From Teichococcus vastitatis (GTDB taxonomy: Bacteria; Pseudomonadota; Alphaproteobacteria; Acetobacterales; Acetobacteraceae): a stretch of 64,000 nucleotides of DNA. Positions 1 through 7,737 of this stretch are shown piece after piece. Below the pieces are notes generated by a model that was not told the origin of the DNA, did not search any database, and saw only the letters and a list, made by a program, of their open reading frames with translations. The stretch is taken from the NCBI RefSeq assembly GCF_003604215.1, contig NZ_QXGS01000002.1, positions 62,001-126,000 on the forward strand. The letters are read 5' to 3'. The translations under genes and the position numbers were made by a program. The number at the start of each line of letters is the position of its first letter. Within the stretch, counting starts at the first letter, position 1.

Positions 1-552
1 GATCGAGGATTCAGTGGCGGGCTCGGCACTGTTCTCGGCCAGCATGTCGAGCATCTGGCCGCCGCACATGCCGCGCGGCCCGGCGGCCTGGGCCAGGCGC
101 AGGCACAGCTCGGCGCGCACGGCGGAATCGGAATGGGTGTCCTCATGCGCCAGCACGGCGAAGGCCTGCGCCTGCAGCGCGTCGCCCGCCAGGATCGCGG
201 TGGCCTCGTTGAACGCCTTGTGCAGCGTCGGCTTGCCGCGGCGCAGGTCGTCATTGTCCATCGCCGGAAGGTCGTCATGCACCAGCGAATAGGCGTGCAG
301 CATCTCGATGGCGGCGGCGACGCGCAGGGCCGAGGTGCGGGACACGCGGAACTGCGCCGCGCCTTCCAGCACCAGGAAGCCGCGCAGCCGCTTGCCGCCC
401 CCCAAGGCCGCATAGCGCATGGCGGCGTAGAGCGGCGCTTCCGGCCCTTCCTCGGGCGGCAGCAGCGTGTCCAGCGTGGTTTCGATCTCGGCCACCGCGG
501 CGGCGAGGGCGGCGAGCAGGGGCGAGGCGGTTTCCGGGGCGGCGCCGCTCAT
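1..552 (-). CDS. ispA: Farnesyl diphosphate synthase (polyprenyl synthetase), C-terminus cut by window edge
   Basis: Condenses IPP with DMAPP and GPP to make farnesyl diphosphate in the cytosolic isoprenoid pathway. Only the first 184 codons are inside the window; the reading frame is open to base 1. The substrate-binding motif GGGKRLR lies at residues 51-57 and the first aspartate-rich motif DDLPAMDNDD at residues 93-102, both diagnostic for short-chain trans-prenyl synthases. The ATG at 552 starts 4 bases after the xseB stop, so the two genes are very likely co-transcribed; an ispA-xseB pair is common in proteobacteria. The second Asp-rich motif is off the window, so completeness cannot be judged. 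Confidence 0.9.
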   Translation of the reverse strand, partial: MSGAAPETASPLLAALAAAVAEIETTLDTLLPPEEGPEAPLYAAMRYAALGGGKRLRGFLVLEGAAQFRVSRTSALRVAAAIEMLHAYSLVHDDLPAMDNDDLRRGKPTLHKAFNEATAILAGDALQAQAFAVLAHEDTHSDSAVRAELCLRLAQAAGPRGMCGGQMLDMLAENSAEPATESSI

Positions 553-556
553 GCGC

Positions 557-805
557 TCAGCCCATGTCCCGCAAGCCGGTGGCGCTGCCGTCTGGGCCGG
601 ACACGATGGCCTGCACCTTGCCCTCCGCCTCGGCCAGCTTGGCCTCGCAATGGCGGCGCAGCGCGGCGCCGCGCTCGTAATCGGCGATCGCTTCCTCCAG
701 CCGGGATTGGCCACCCTCCAGCTTGCGGACGATGGCATCCAGCTCGGCCAGGGCATCCTCGAAGGACAGGGCGGAAACCTCCGGCGGGGTGATCGTCTCG
801 GGCAT
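557..805 (-). CDS. xseB: Exodeoxyribonuclease VII small subunit
   Basis: 82-residue protein matching the XseB family in length and pattern: the core ALAELDAIVRKLEGGQSRLEEA (read as two overlapping pieces) is the helical region that binds the large subunit XseA. ExoVII degrades single-stranded DNA to oligonucleotides. The ATG at 805 is chosen over an in-frame TTG one codon upstream. It sits between the HDAC-family gene and ispA on the same strand, 24 bases after the HDAC stop. xseA is not in this window, which is usual. Confidence 0.93.
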   Translation of the reverse strand: MPETITPPEVSALSFEDALAELDAIVRKLEGGQSRLEEAIADYERGAALRRHCEAKLAEAEGKVQAIVSGPDGSATGLRDMG

Positions 806-829
806 CAACGGGAAACCTTGTGCAGCAAT

Positions 830-1759
830 TTAGCCATTCATCAGCGCGCGAACATGCGCCGCGGCGCTGCTGGCCAGCGCCGGCAGATCATAGCCTCCTT
901 CCAGCGTGGAGACGACCCGGCCGCCGCAGATGCGGTCCGCCAGATCGCAGATTCGCCCGGTCACCCAGGTGAAATCCGCCTCCCGCAGCCGGAGCTGGGC
1001 CAGCGGATCGCGGGCATGGGCATCAAAGCCGGCCGAGATGATGATCAACTCCGGCGCGAATTGCTCAACCGCGGGCAGCAGGACGTCATCCCATGCCGCG
1101 CGAAACAGATCCGGCCCCGCGCCGGGCGGCAGGGTGGCGTTGCGAACGTTGCCGATGCCGCGCTCGCTCCCGTGCCCGGTGCCGGGATAGCAGGGCCATT
1201 GGTGGCTGGAGGCGAACAGGATGGCCGCATCGCGCTCCACCACCGCCTGGGTGCCGTTGCCGTGATGCACATCGAAATCCAGGACGGCCACGCGCTTCAG
1301 GCCATGCACGGCGACCGCGTGGCGGGCGGCCACCGCGGCGTTGGCGAACAGGCAGAAGCCCATCGGCCGGTCCGGCTCGGCATGATGGCCGGGGGGGCGC
1401 ACGGCGCAGAAGGCGCGCTTCACCTCGCCCCGGCACACCGCATCCACCGCGGCGATGCCCGCCCCGGCGGCGCGCAGCGCGGCGGCGGCGCTGCCGGCGG
1501 TCATGCCGGTGTCGCCATCCAGCGCCAGCCACTCGCCGTCCGGCGGGCGGATGTTCAGGATGGCGCGAACATGCTCGGGGCGGTGCACGCGCAGAAGCTG
1601 CTCCTCGGTCGCCTCCGGCGCTGGCTCGCGCAGCAATAGGGTGAATTCCTCGGCCTCCAGCGCCTGCAGCACGGCCCGCAGCCGGTCCGGGCATTCGGGA
1701 TGACCCGGCGAATTGCTGTGCTCCAAGCAGGCCTGGTGCGTGAGCAGCAGGACGTTCAT
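830..1759 (-). CDS. Histone deacetylase family protein (AcuC/acetylpolyamine amidohydrolase-like)
   Basis: 309-residue zinc hydrolase of the arginase/deacetylase fold. Active-site signatures are all present: RPPGHHAEPD with the catalytic His pair at residues 125-126, DFDVHHGNGTQ with zinc ligands Asp163 and His165, and GFDAHARDPL with zinc ligand Asp246; a C-terminal GGYDL loop follows. Bacterial members deacetylate acetylated lysines or acetylpolyamines; the substrate here cannot be told from sequence. Its ATG overlaps the stop of the upstream TusA-like gene by an ATGA, and it is followed by xseB and ispA, so it appears to be part of one operon. Confidence 0.9.
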   Translation of the reverse strand: MNVLLLTHQACLEHSNSPGHPECPDRLRAVLQALEAEEFTLLLREPAPEATEEQLLRVHRPEHVRAILNIRPPDGEWLALDGDTGMTAGSAAAALRAAGAGIAAVDAVCRGEVKRAFCAVRPPGHHAEPDRPMGFCLFANAAVAARHAVAVHGLKRVAVLDFDVHHGNGTQAVVERDAAILFASSHQWPCYPGTGHGSERGIGNVRNATLPPGAGPDLFRAAWDDVLLPAVEQFAPELIIISAGFDAHARDPLAQLRLREADFTWVTGRICDLADRICGGRVVSTLEGGYDLPALASSAAAHVRALMNG

Positions 1760-2223
1760 CCGGCCAGCGGTCCGTCCCGCTCATCTTCCGGCCGGTCTTC
1801 CCGGCGGCGCAGGGTGAACCGGAACATCCCCGCGGTTTCGCTGAAGCTCACCAGGGCATGGCCGGTCTCCCGACTATAGGCCTGGAAATCCTTGACGCTG
1901 GCCGGATCGCTGGCCAGCACCGTCAGCCGTGCCCCCGCGGGCATGCCACGCAGCGCCCGGTTGGCGCGCAGCACCGGCAGCGGGCAGGTCAGCCCCTGCA
2001 GATCGAGCACGGTTTCCGGCACCGTCACGGCAGGCCTGGCCGGAGCCGGACGGCCATTACCGGGCTTGCCAGCTTCGGGCTTGCCGGGGGCGGACTGCCT
2101 GGCAGCGCCGGGCCCATCGGCGGCGGGTTTCTCAGAGGTGGATTTCTCGGAAGCGGATTTGGAAGGGGCGGGCATGGGGCCGGACTGCACCACCGCGGGA
2201 AGTTCGGCGCAAGCCGGGCTCAT
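1756..2223 (-). CDS. TusA-like sulfurtransferase-family protein with long low-complexity N-terminus
   Basis: 155 residues. The C-terminal ~80 residues are a TusA/SirA domain with the signature LDLQGLTCPLPVLRANRAL, containing the family CPxP cysteine that carries persulfide sulfur in family members. The first ~70 residues are a Lys/Ala/Pro/Gly/Ser-rich stretch without predicted fold, longer than in canonical TusA (about 80 residues). The ATG at 2223 overlaps the stop of the PH-domain gene (ATGA); an internal ATG 16 codons in (MPAPSK) is possible. The role could be sulfur relay or redox regulation. No partner enzymes of tRNA thiolation are adjacent. Confidence 0.8.
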   Translation of the reverse strand: MSPACAELPAVVQSGPMPAPSKSASEKSTSEKPAADGPGAARQSAPGKPEAGKPGNGRPAPARPAVTVPETVLDLQGLTCPLPVLRANRALRGMPAGARLTVLASDPASVKDFQAYSRETGHALVSFSETAGMFRFTLRRREDRPEDERDGPLAG

Positions 2224-2612
2224 GCGGCCACGACCCGCTCGGCCAGCACTGCCTGAGCCGCCATGGCCGCGCCGGTGCCGCGCCGGAAGGAAAAGGAGAG
2301 CGGCGCCTCGCCGGCCCGGTCCCACACCTTCAGCTCCTCGTCGAGATCGGTGGCACCGCCGGCCTCCACCGAGAAGCGCGTCACGGCGCGGTAGGGCACG
2401 CTGAGGATCTCGGTCTTGGAGCCGGTCATGCCCTGCCGGTCCAGCACCATGATGCGCCATTCGGTCAGGGCGAAGCCGTCGCGCACCGTCCGGAAGGCGG
2501 CCAGAACCTGTTCGCCCGGCAACAGCGCTTCCTGGAAGCGCGGGCCCAGAGCGGCCGGTTCGACGCGGCCGGCATCGCCGGTGACGGCACCCAGCAAACG
2601 GCCCAGCACCAT
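2220..2612 (-). CDS. Bacterial PH (bPH) domain-containing protein
   Basis: 130-residue protein; the central part (FRTVRDGFALTEWRIMVLD followed by TEILSVPYRAVTRFSVE) matches the bacterial pleckstrin-homology-like family in which a beta barrel is capped by a helix. There is no signal peptide or membrane segment. The molecular function of the family is unknown. It is first in a tightly overlapping minus-strand group with the TusA-like and HDAC-like genes. The start ATG at 2612 has a purine-rich GGGGAGG just upstream on the minus strand. Confidence 0.7.
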   Translation of the reverse strand: MVLGRLLGAVTGDAGRVEPAALGPRFQEALLPGEQVLAAFRTVRDGFALTEWRIMVLDRQGMTGSKTEILSVPYRAVTRFSVEAGGATDLDEELKVWDRAGEAPLSFSFRRGTGAAMAAQAVLAERVVAA

Positions 2613-2718
2613 GGTCCGGCCTCCCCTGCCTGTTCACCGGCAAACATAGGCCGCGGCCGGGCCAACGAACAGGGGCGACCCTATGCGTGCGGCAGGCCGG
2701 CGCTTATCCTGCGGCGCC

Positions 2719-3615
2719 ATGACGCTTCGCATCGGCATCGACCTTGGCGGCACCAAAACCGAAATCGTGGCGCTGGACGCGCGGGGCGTGGTCCGGCTGC
2801 GCCGCCGCGCCGCCACCCCGGCCGATTACCCGGGCATCGTGTCGGCGATCACCGGGCTCGTCGGGACGGTCGAGGCCGAACTGGGCGGGCGCGGCAGCAT
2901 CGGGCTCGGCATTCCCGGCAGTCTCAGCCCACGCGACGGACGGGTGCGCAACGCCAACACCCAGTGCCTGAACGGGCAGGCGCTGGACCGCGATCTGGCG
3001 GAAGCGCTCGACCGCCCGGTGCGGATCTCCAACGACGCCAATTGCCTGGCGCTCAGCGAGGCGGCCGATGGCGCCGGCGCCGGCCACCGCGTGGTGTTCG
3101 CGGTGATCCTCGGCACCGGGGTCGGCGGCGGCGTGGTGGTGGATGGAAAGCTGCTGGAAGGGCCGAACCGGGTGGCCGGCGAGTGGGGCCACACCCCGCT
3201 GCCCTGGATGACGCCGGCGGAGCATCCCGGCCGGCGCTGCTGGTGCGGGCTGTCGGGCTGCCTGGAAACCCTGCTCTGCGGTCCGGCGCTGGCCGCCGAC
3301 TGGAAGGGCGAGGGGCAGCGCGACGCTGCGGGCATCGAGGCCGCCGCGGCGGCCGGCGACCCGGCGGCGGAGGCGGCGCTGGAGCGCTACACTAGCCGGC
3401 TGGCACGCGCCCTGGCAGCCACCACCAACCTGCTCGACCCCGACGCGGTGGTGCTGGGCGGCGGATTGTCCAACTTGGAGCGGATCTATGCCGAGGTGCC
3501 GCGCCGCATGGCGCCGTTCATCTTCGGCGACGCCACCGGGGTGCGGCTGCTGCGGGCAAGGCACGGCGATTCCTCGGGCGTGTTCGGCGCGGCGCGGCTG
3601 TGGGACCATGGCTAG
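2719..3615 (+). CDS. ROK-family sugar kinase (fructokinase-like)
   Basis: 298 residues. The N-terminal phosphate-binding loop GIDLGGTKTEIVALD, the catalytic region ILGTGVGGGVVVDGKL, and the ROK zinc motif CWCGLSGCLET (three Cys) are present, with a C-terminal DPDAVVLGGGLSN. These mark a complete ROK kinase of the Mak/NagK type that phosphorylates a free hexose such as fructose or N-acetylglucosamine with ATP. The ATG at 2719 is used because homology begins directly at MTLRIGIDLGG; an in-frame ATG 12 codons upstream gives an unrelated extension. It diverges from the bPH gene. The substrate is not set by sequence or neighbours. Confidence 0.87.
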   Translation: MTLRIGIDLGGTKTEIVALDARGVVRLRRRAATPADYPGIVSAITGLVGTVEAELGGRGSIGLGIPGSLSPRDGRVRNANTQCLNGQALDRDLAEALDRPVRISNDANCLALSEAADGAGAGHRVVFAVILGTGVGGGVVVDGKLLEGPNRVAGEWGHTPLPWMTPAEHPGRRCWCGLSGCLETLLCGPALAADWKGEGQRDAAGIEAAAAAGDPAAEAALERYTSRLARALAATTNLLDPDAVVLGGGLSNLERIYAEVPRRMAPFIFGDATGVRLLRARHGDSSGVFGAARLWDHG

Positions 3616-3722
3616 GCAGCGTTGAAACGGCCCTGCGGCCCCGACCACCCGCCCCTCCCGCGCGAAGGCCTGCCGCATCGGATGCGACTTCATCACGCGC
3701 CGGCACCCGGCTGCCGCCGCCG

Positions 3723-4355
3723 CTATTCCCCGCCCGGCAGCGCCCGGTATGGCAGCGGCGCGAAGCGCGTGGCATGCCAGGATACCTCCCGCCACACGCC
3801 GCCGGTCATGTAGGGATCCTCCGCCCACCACGCCTGCGCCTGTTCCAGGGTCGGGTGCGCGGTGATCGCCATGGAGCCGCACATCCGGCCGCCCGGCGCG
3901 TCCAGGATCGCGCCGCCCAAGGCCAGCGTGCCGGCCTCCGCCGCCGGCCGGACGCGGCCGAGATGCGCCTCGCGCACCGCCAAGCGGCGGGCCGGCGCCC
4001 CGGCATCCTGGCCATCCCGGGCAAGGGCGACCGTGTGGGTGGCCTGTGCCGGCAGGGCGCCACAAGGCAATGGCCGGTAAGGCAGCGGCGCGATGCGAAA
4101 GGCCTGCACCGCATGGCTCCGCCAGATGCCGTTCCGCCGGAACGGCTCCCGGTCGAGGTATCGCTCGGCTGCTTCCGTTGACACCAGCATGAGGCTGCCC
4201 CGGAAACCGCCGGCCGCGTCCAGCAGCGGCACGCCGAGAAGCAACTCCCCCGCCTCCGCCATCGGGCCGATCAGCGCCAGATGCTCCGCCCGCACCGCAC
4301 CGATCCGTGCTCCCGCCTCGGCCGAGGCCTGCGCCACGATCAACCGGCATTCCAT
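3723..4355 (-). CDS. Tandem YciI-like (YCII) domain protein
   Basis: 210 residues made of two YCII units. Unit 1 is residues ~1-95 and unit 2 ~105-210; each contains an R/H-x2-HL motif (RAEHLALIGPMAEAGELLLG and REAHLGRVRPAAEAGTLALG), a GG.-G sheet segment and a tail of the form FRIAPLPYR or FARFAPLPYR. YciI proteins are small ferredoxin-like dimers of uncertain function, with a putative His/Asp active site. A fused duplicate would make the dimer intramolecular. The ATG at 4355 has GGGAGA upstream. It diverges from dinB. Confidence 0.8.
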   Translation of the reverse strand: MECRLIVAQASAEAGARIGAVRAEHLALIGPMAEAGELLLGVPLLDAAGGFRGSLMLVSTEAAERYLDREPFRRNGIWRSHAVQAFRIAPLPYRPLPCGALPAQATHTVALARDGQDAGAPARRLAVREAHLGRVRPAAEAGTLALGGAILDAPGGRMCGSMAITAHPTLEQAQAWWAEDPYMTGGVWREVSWHATRFAPLPYRALPGGE

Positions 4356-4480
4356 CGCCGCGTCTCCCTTCCGCAGATCAGCGTCGCGTCGATCATTACC
4401 ACCGGAAAGCGGCTCCAGGGATGGTTGCTGATGCGGAGGCGGCGGTCGTTGCCGTGGTGTTCTTGTTCTATGATGCCGCC

Positions 4481-5740
4481 ATGCCCGCCCTTTGCCGCGA
4501 TTGCACCACTCTCCTCGACAAATCCGGCCCTTCCTGCCCCGTCTGCGGCGGCCGCCGGTGGGTCCGGCATGCCGAGCTGGCCGACCTCACCATCGCCCAT
4601 ATCGACTGCGACGCCTTCTTCGCCAGCGTGGAGAAGCGCGACCGGCCGGAATTGCGCACCATGCCGGTGATCGTGGGGGGCGGGCAGCGCGGCGTGGTGG
4701 CGGCCTGCTGCTACCAAGCGCGCATCAAGGGCGTGCGCTCGGCCATGCCGATGTTCAAGGCGCTGGCGCTGTGTCCCGGGGCCGTGGTGATCAAGCCGCA
4801 GATGAGCAAGTACGCCGAGGCCAGCCGCGCCATCCGCACCCTGATGATGGATCTGACGCCGCTGGTGCAGCCCTTGTCGATCGACGAGGCGGTGCTGGAC
4901 CTGTCGGGCACCGCCGCCCTGCACAAGGCGCCACCCGCCGCCGTGCTGGCCCGCTTCGCCCTGCGGGTGGAGCGGGAGGTCGGCGTCACCGTCTCGGTCG
5001 GGCTGGCGCCGAACCGGCTGCTCGCCAAGCTGGCGGTGGAGCGCGACAAGCCGCGCGGCTTCGCAGTGATCGGCGCGGCGGAAGCCGCCACCCTGCTGGC
5101 GCCCGAGCCGGTGTCGGTGTTGCCGGGAGTGGGGCCGGTGCAGGCGCGAAAGCTGCAGGCGCTCGGCCTGGTGACGCTGGGGCAGCTGGGCAGCCTGTCG
5201 CCGCGCGAGGCGGCGGCGAAGCTCGGCGAGGACGGTCCGGCGCTGGCCGCCCGCGCCCGCGGCGAGGACCGGCGCCGGGTCGACCCGGCCCGCGACACCA
5301 AATCCATCAGTGCCGAAACCACCTTCGAGCGCGATCTGCGGGCCGTGCCGGAGCTGGAGGCGGTGCTATGGCGGCTGTCGGAGAAGCTGGCTCGCCGGCT
5401 GAAGGAAAAGGACTTCGCCGCCGGCGGCGTGGTGCTGAAGCTGAAAACGGCGGGCTTCGCCCTTCGCACCCGGCACGCCCGGCTCACCGCGCCCACCCGC
5501 CTGCCTGACACGCTGTTCGCGGCCGCCCGCCCCCTGCTGGCACGCGAGGCCGACGGCACCGCTTTCCGCCTGATCGGCATCGGCGCGCAGCCCCTGCTAT
5601 CCGGCGACGGGGCGGACCGGGGCGACCTGCTGGACCTCGAATCGCCGCGCCGCGCCGCGCGCTGGAACGCCATGGAACAGCTGCGCGCCCGGTTCGGCGA
5701 GGCCGCGGTGATGCGCGGCATCGTGGCGAAGCGGGGCTGA
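4481..5740 (+). CDS. dinB: DNA polymerase IV (Y-family) with N-terminal cysteine motif
   Basis: 419-residue translesion polymerase. The palm motif HIDCDAFFASVEKRD near residues 38-52 and SIDEAVLDLSG near residue 138 supply the catalytic Asp/Glu residues; the helix-hairpin-helix LPGVGPVQARKLQALG and the little-finger domain follow. Before the polymerase domain is a ~33-residue extension with CRDC and CPVCG pairs, a zinc-ribbon-like arrangement that I know from a DinB subgroup in alphaproteobacteria. The ATG at 4481 is chosen because it includes this motif; an upstream in-frame extension would overlap the divergent YciI-like gene. No clear LexA box is seen between 4356 and 4480. Confidence 0.92.
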   Translation: MPALCRDCTTLLDKSGPSCPVCGGRRWVRHAELADLTIAHIDCDAFFASVEKRDRPELRTMPVIVGGGQRGVVAACCYQARIKGVRSAMPMFKALALCPGAVVIKPQMSKYAEASRAIRTLMMDLTPLVQPLSIDEAVLDLSGTAALHKAPPAAVLARFALRVEREVGVTVSVGLAPNRLLAKLAVERDKPRGFAVIGAAEAATLLAPEPVSVLPGVGPVQARKLQALGLVTLGQLGSLSPREAAAKLGEDGPALAARARGEDRRRVDPARDTKSISAETTFERDLRAVPELEAVLWRLSEKLARRLKEKDFAAGGVVLKLKTAGFALRTRHARLTAPTRLPDTLFAAARPLLAREADGTAFRLIGIGAQPLLSGDGADRGDLLDLESPRRAARWNAMEQLRARFGEAAVMRGIVAKRG

Positions 5741-5811
5741 GCGATTCCGAATAGACCGCTTGCCGGCTCAGGATGTATGATGACCAGACATCATCCAGGA
5801 GGAAGCCTTCC

Positions 5812-6747
5812 ATGACCTCAATGACCCCGGCCGAGATGGCCCAGACGATCGGCAGCGGCCTGCTGTCCTTCCCGGTCACCCACTTCACCTCCGATTTCCG
5901 CTACGACGCCACTCCCTATCGCGAGCATGTCGGCTGGATGCTGGGCCATGGTCCGGCCGGGTTGTTCGCCGCCGGCGGCACGGGCGAATTCTTCAACCTG
6001 TCGCCGGCCGAGATCGCCGTGGTGGTGAAGGACGCGGTGCAGGAGGTCGGCGGCAAGGTGCCGGTGATCGCGCCCGCCGGCATGGCGACCCCCATCGCTT
6101 GCGATCTGGCCCAGTCGGCCGAGTCGGCCGGCGCCGACGGCCTGCTGCTGCTGCCGAACTACCTGGTGAATTCCGAACAGGCCGGCCTGGCCGCGCATAT
6201 CGAGGCGGTGTGCCAGAGCACCAGGCTCGGCGTCATCGTCTACAACCGGGACAATGCCATCCTGAACGAGGACACGCTGGCGCGGCTGTGCGAGCGCTGC
6301 CCGAACCTTGTCGGCTTCAAGGACGGCGTCGGCGACATTGAGCTGATGACGCGCATCTACGCCAAGCTCGGCGACCGGCTGACCTATGTGGGCGGCCTGC
6401 CCACCGCCGAAACCTTCGCCCTGCCCTATCTCGAGATGGGGGTGACCACCTATTCCTCGGCGATCTTCAACTTCGTGCCGGACTTCGCCAATGACTTCTA
6501 CGCCGCGGTGCGCGCCAAGGATGCGGCCAAGGTGTACCAGGGCCTGCGCGACTTCGTGCTGCCCTACATCGCCATTCGCAACCGCAAGAAGGGCTACGCG
6601 GTGTCGATCGTGAAGGCGGGCTGCGCCGCCGTCGGCCGCCCGGCTGGCCCGGTGCGCGCGCCGTTGACCGATCTCGACGCGGCCGAGATGGAAATGCTGA
6701 AGGCGCTGATCGCCAAGCTGCCGAAATCGCTGGCGCAGGCGGCCTGA
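5812..6747 (+). CDS. kdgD: 5-dehydro-4-deoxyglucarate dehydratase
   Basis: 311-residue DHDPS/NAL-superfamily TIM barrel. It decarboxylates and dehydrates 5-dehydro-4-deoxy-D-glucarate to 2,5-dioxopentanoate (alpha-ketoglutarate semialdehyde) in aldarate catabolism. The Schiff-base lysine lies in [11 protein letters not shown] (about residue 170), the proton-relay tyrosine in [10 protein letters not shown], and the family [12 protein letters not shown] loop is present; GIIPPVVT-type openings of DHDPS are replaced by [13 protein letters not shown], as in KdgD. The start ATG at 5812 has a perfect AGGAGG nine bases upstream. It is convergent with an HpaI-type aldolase that could use the same substrate. 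Confidence 0.9.
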   Translation: MTSMTPAEMAQTIGSGLLSFPVTHFTSDFRYDATPYREHVGWMLGHGPAGLFAAGGTGEFFNLSPAEIAVVVKDAVQEVGGKVPVIAPAGMATPIACDLAQSAESAGADGLLLLPNYLVNSEQAGLAAHIEAVCQSTRLGVIVYNRDNAILNEDTLARLCERCPNLVGFKDGVGDIELMTRIYAKLGDRLTYVGGLPTAETFALPYLEMGVTTYSSAIFNFVPDFANDFYAAVRAKDAAKVYQGLRDFVLPYIAIRNRKKGYAVSIVKAGCAAVGRPAGPVRAPLTDLDAAEMEMLKALIAKLPKSLAQAA

Positions 6748-6796
6748 TCAGCGGCAGGGTTGGATAGGTCTCCGGCCATCGCCGGGGGCCCGACAC

Positions 6797-6827
6797 GCGG
6801 GCCGGGGCCTGAACAGCCCCGGCCCGC
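6797..6827. terminator. 12-bp GC hairpin between convergent genes
   Basis: A perfect inverted repeat, GCGGGCCGGGGC at 6797-6808 and GCCCCGGCCCGC at 6816-6827, with a 7-base loop. It lies between the stops of kdgD (6747, plus) and the aldolase gene (6834, minus). There is no T-tract on either strand, so termination efficiency is inferred from stem strength and position only. Confidence 0.65.
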
Positions 6828-6833
6828 TGCCGT

Positions 6834-7592
6834 TCAGCTCCGGGCCGTCGCCACCGCCGCGCTGGCGGCCTGCAGCAGGATGCCGCTGTCGTTGGAGATG
6901 GTGCAGAGCTTGAAGCCCATGCCGATCATCTTCTTGACATAGCCGGCACTGCCATTGTGCAGGCCGACGGCGATGTTGCGCTTGCCGGCCTCGTTCAGCA
7001 CGCGCTCGTAGATGCGCAGGATTTCCGGCTCCTCGCGGTCCAGCGCCGGCTTCATGCCGTAGGACAGGCCGAGGTCGGACGGGCCAATATACACCCCGTC
7101 GATGCCCGGCACGTCGAGGATGGCCTCGAGGTTGTCCACCGCCTCCTTGGTCTCGATCATCGGGATCACCGCCACGTCCCGGTTGGCGGTGGCGAAGTAG
7201 GTGCCCGCCTCGCCGTAGATGCCGGCGCGGATCGGGCCGAAGGACCGCGTGCCCTCGGGCGGGTAGCGGCAGGACCAGACCAGTTGCTGCGCCTGTTCCG
7301 GCGTGTTGATCATCGGGCAGATGACGCCCATGGCGCCGGCATCCAGCACCTTGCCGACGATGCCCGGCTCGTTCCAGGGCACCCGCACCATCGGCGTCAC
7401 CGGGTGCGGCTGCATGCCCTGGAAGCAGGCCACGGTGGACAGGTAGTCCTGCACGCCATGCTGCATGTCGACGGTGAGGCTGTCGAAGCCGGCCTGTGCC
7501 ATCACCTCGGCGGCATAGGCACTCGGAATGGCCAGCCAGCCATTCACCACCGCCCGGCCTTGCGCCCAGGCTTCCTTGACCTTGTTCACCAT
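6834..7592 (-). CDS. HpcH/HpaI family aldolase (2-dehydro-3-deoxyglucarate aldolase-like)
   Basis: 252-residue class II aldolase of the HpaI/GarL family, which cleaves 2-keto-3-deoxy acids to pyruvate and an aldehyde using a divalent metal. Motifs seen: TVDMQHGVQDY at the N-terminal third, VRVPWNEPGIVGKVLDAGAMGVICPMINTPEQA, the metal-binding Glu in VIPMIETKEAVDNLEAI and Asp in GVYIGPSDLGLS. The ATG at 7592 gives the normal family length; the open frame upstream lacks homology. It faces kdgD, and both act on deoxy-keto-aldarates, so a shared pathway is plausible but not proven. Confidence 0.87.
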   Translation of the reverse strand: MVNKVKEAWAQGRAVVNGWLAIPSAYAAEVMAQAGFDSLTVDMQHGVQDYLSTVACFQGMQPHPVTPMVRVPWNEPGIVGKVLDAGAMGVICPMINTPEQAQQLVWSCRYPPEGTRSFGPIRAGIYGEAGTYFATANRDVAVIPMIETKEAVDNLEAILDVPGIDGVYIGPSDLGLSYGMKPALDREEPEILRIYERVLNEAGKRNIAVGLHNGSAGYVKKMIGMGFKLCTISNDSGILLQAASAAVATARS

Positions 7593-7737
7593 GGTTTGTC
7601 CGTTTCCTCGTGGGCTTGGAAGCGAAACGCTAGGCCCCTCCTTCCGGGGGGTCAACGCGTGGAGGGGTTTCGACCGGCCCTGAGCGTGACTTTTCCGCCG
7701 CCGGGGCCAGATGAGGCCGGAACTTCGGAGTGTGTTC

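Noticed and set aside
4356..4480. GTTC-TT-GTTC as a possible LexA box upstream of dinB
   Set aside because: Alphaproteobacterial LexA sites need about seven bases between GTTC half-sites; only two are present.
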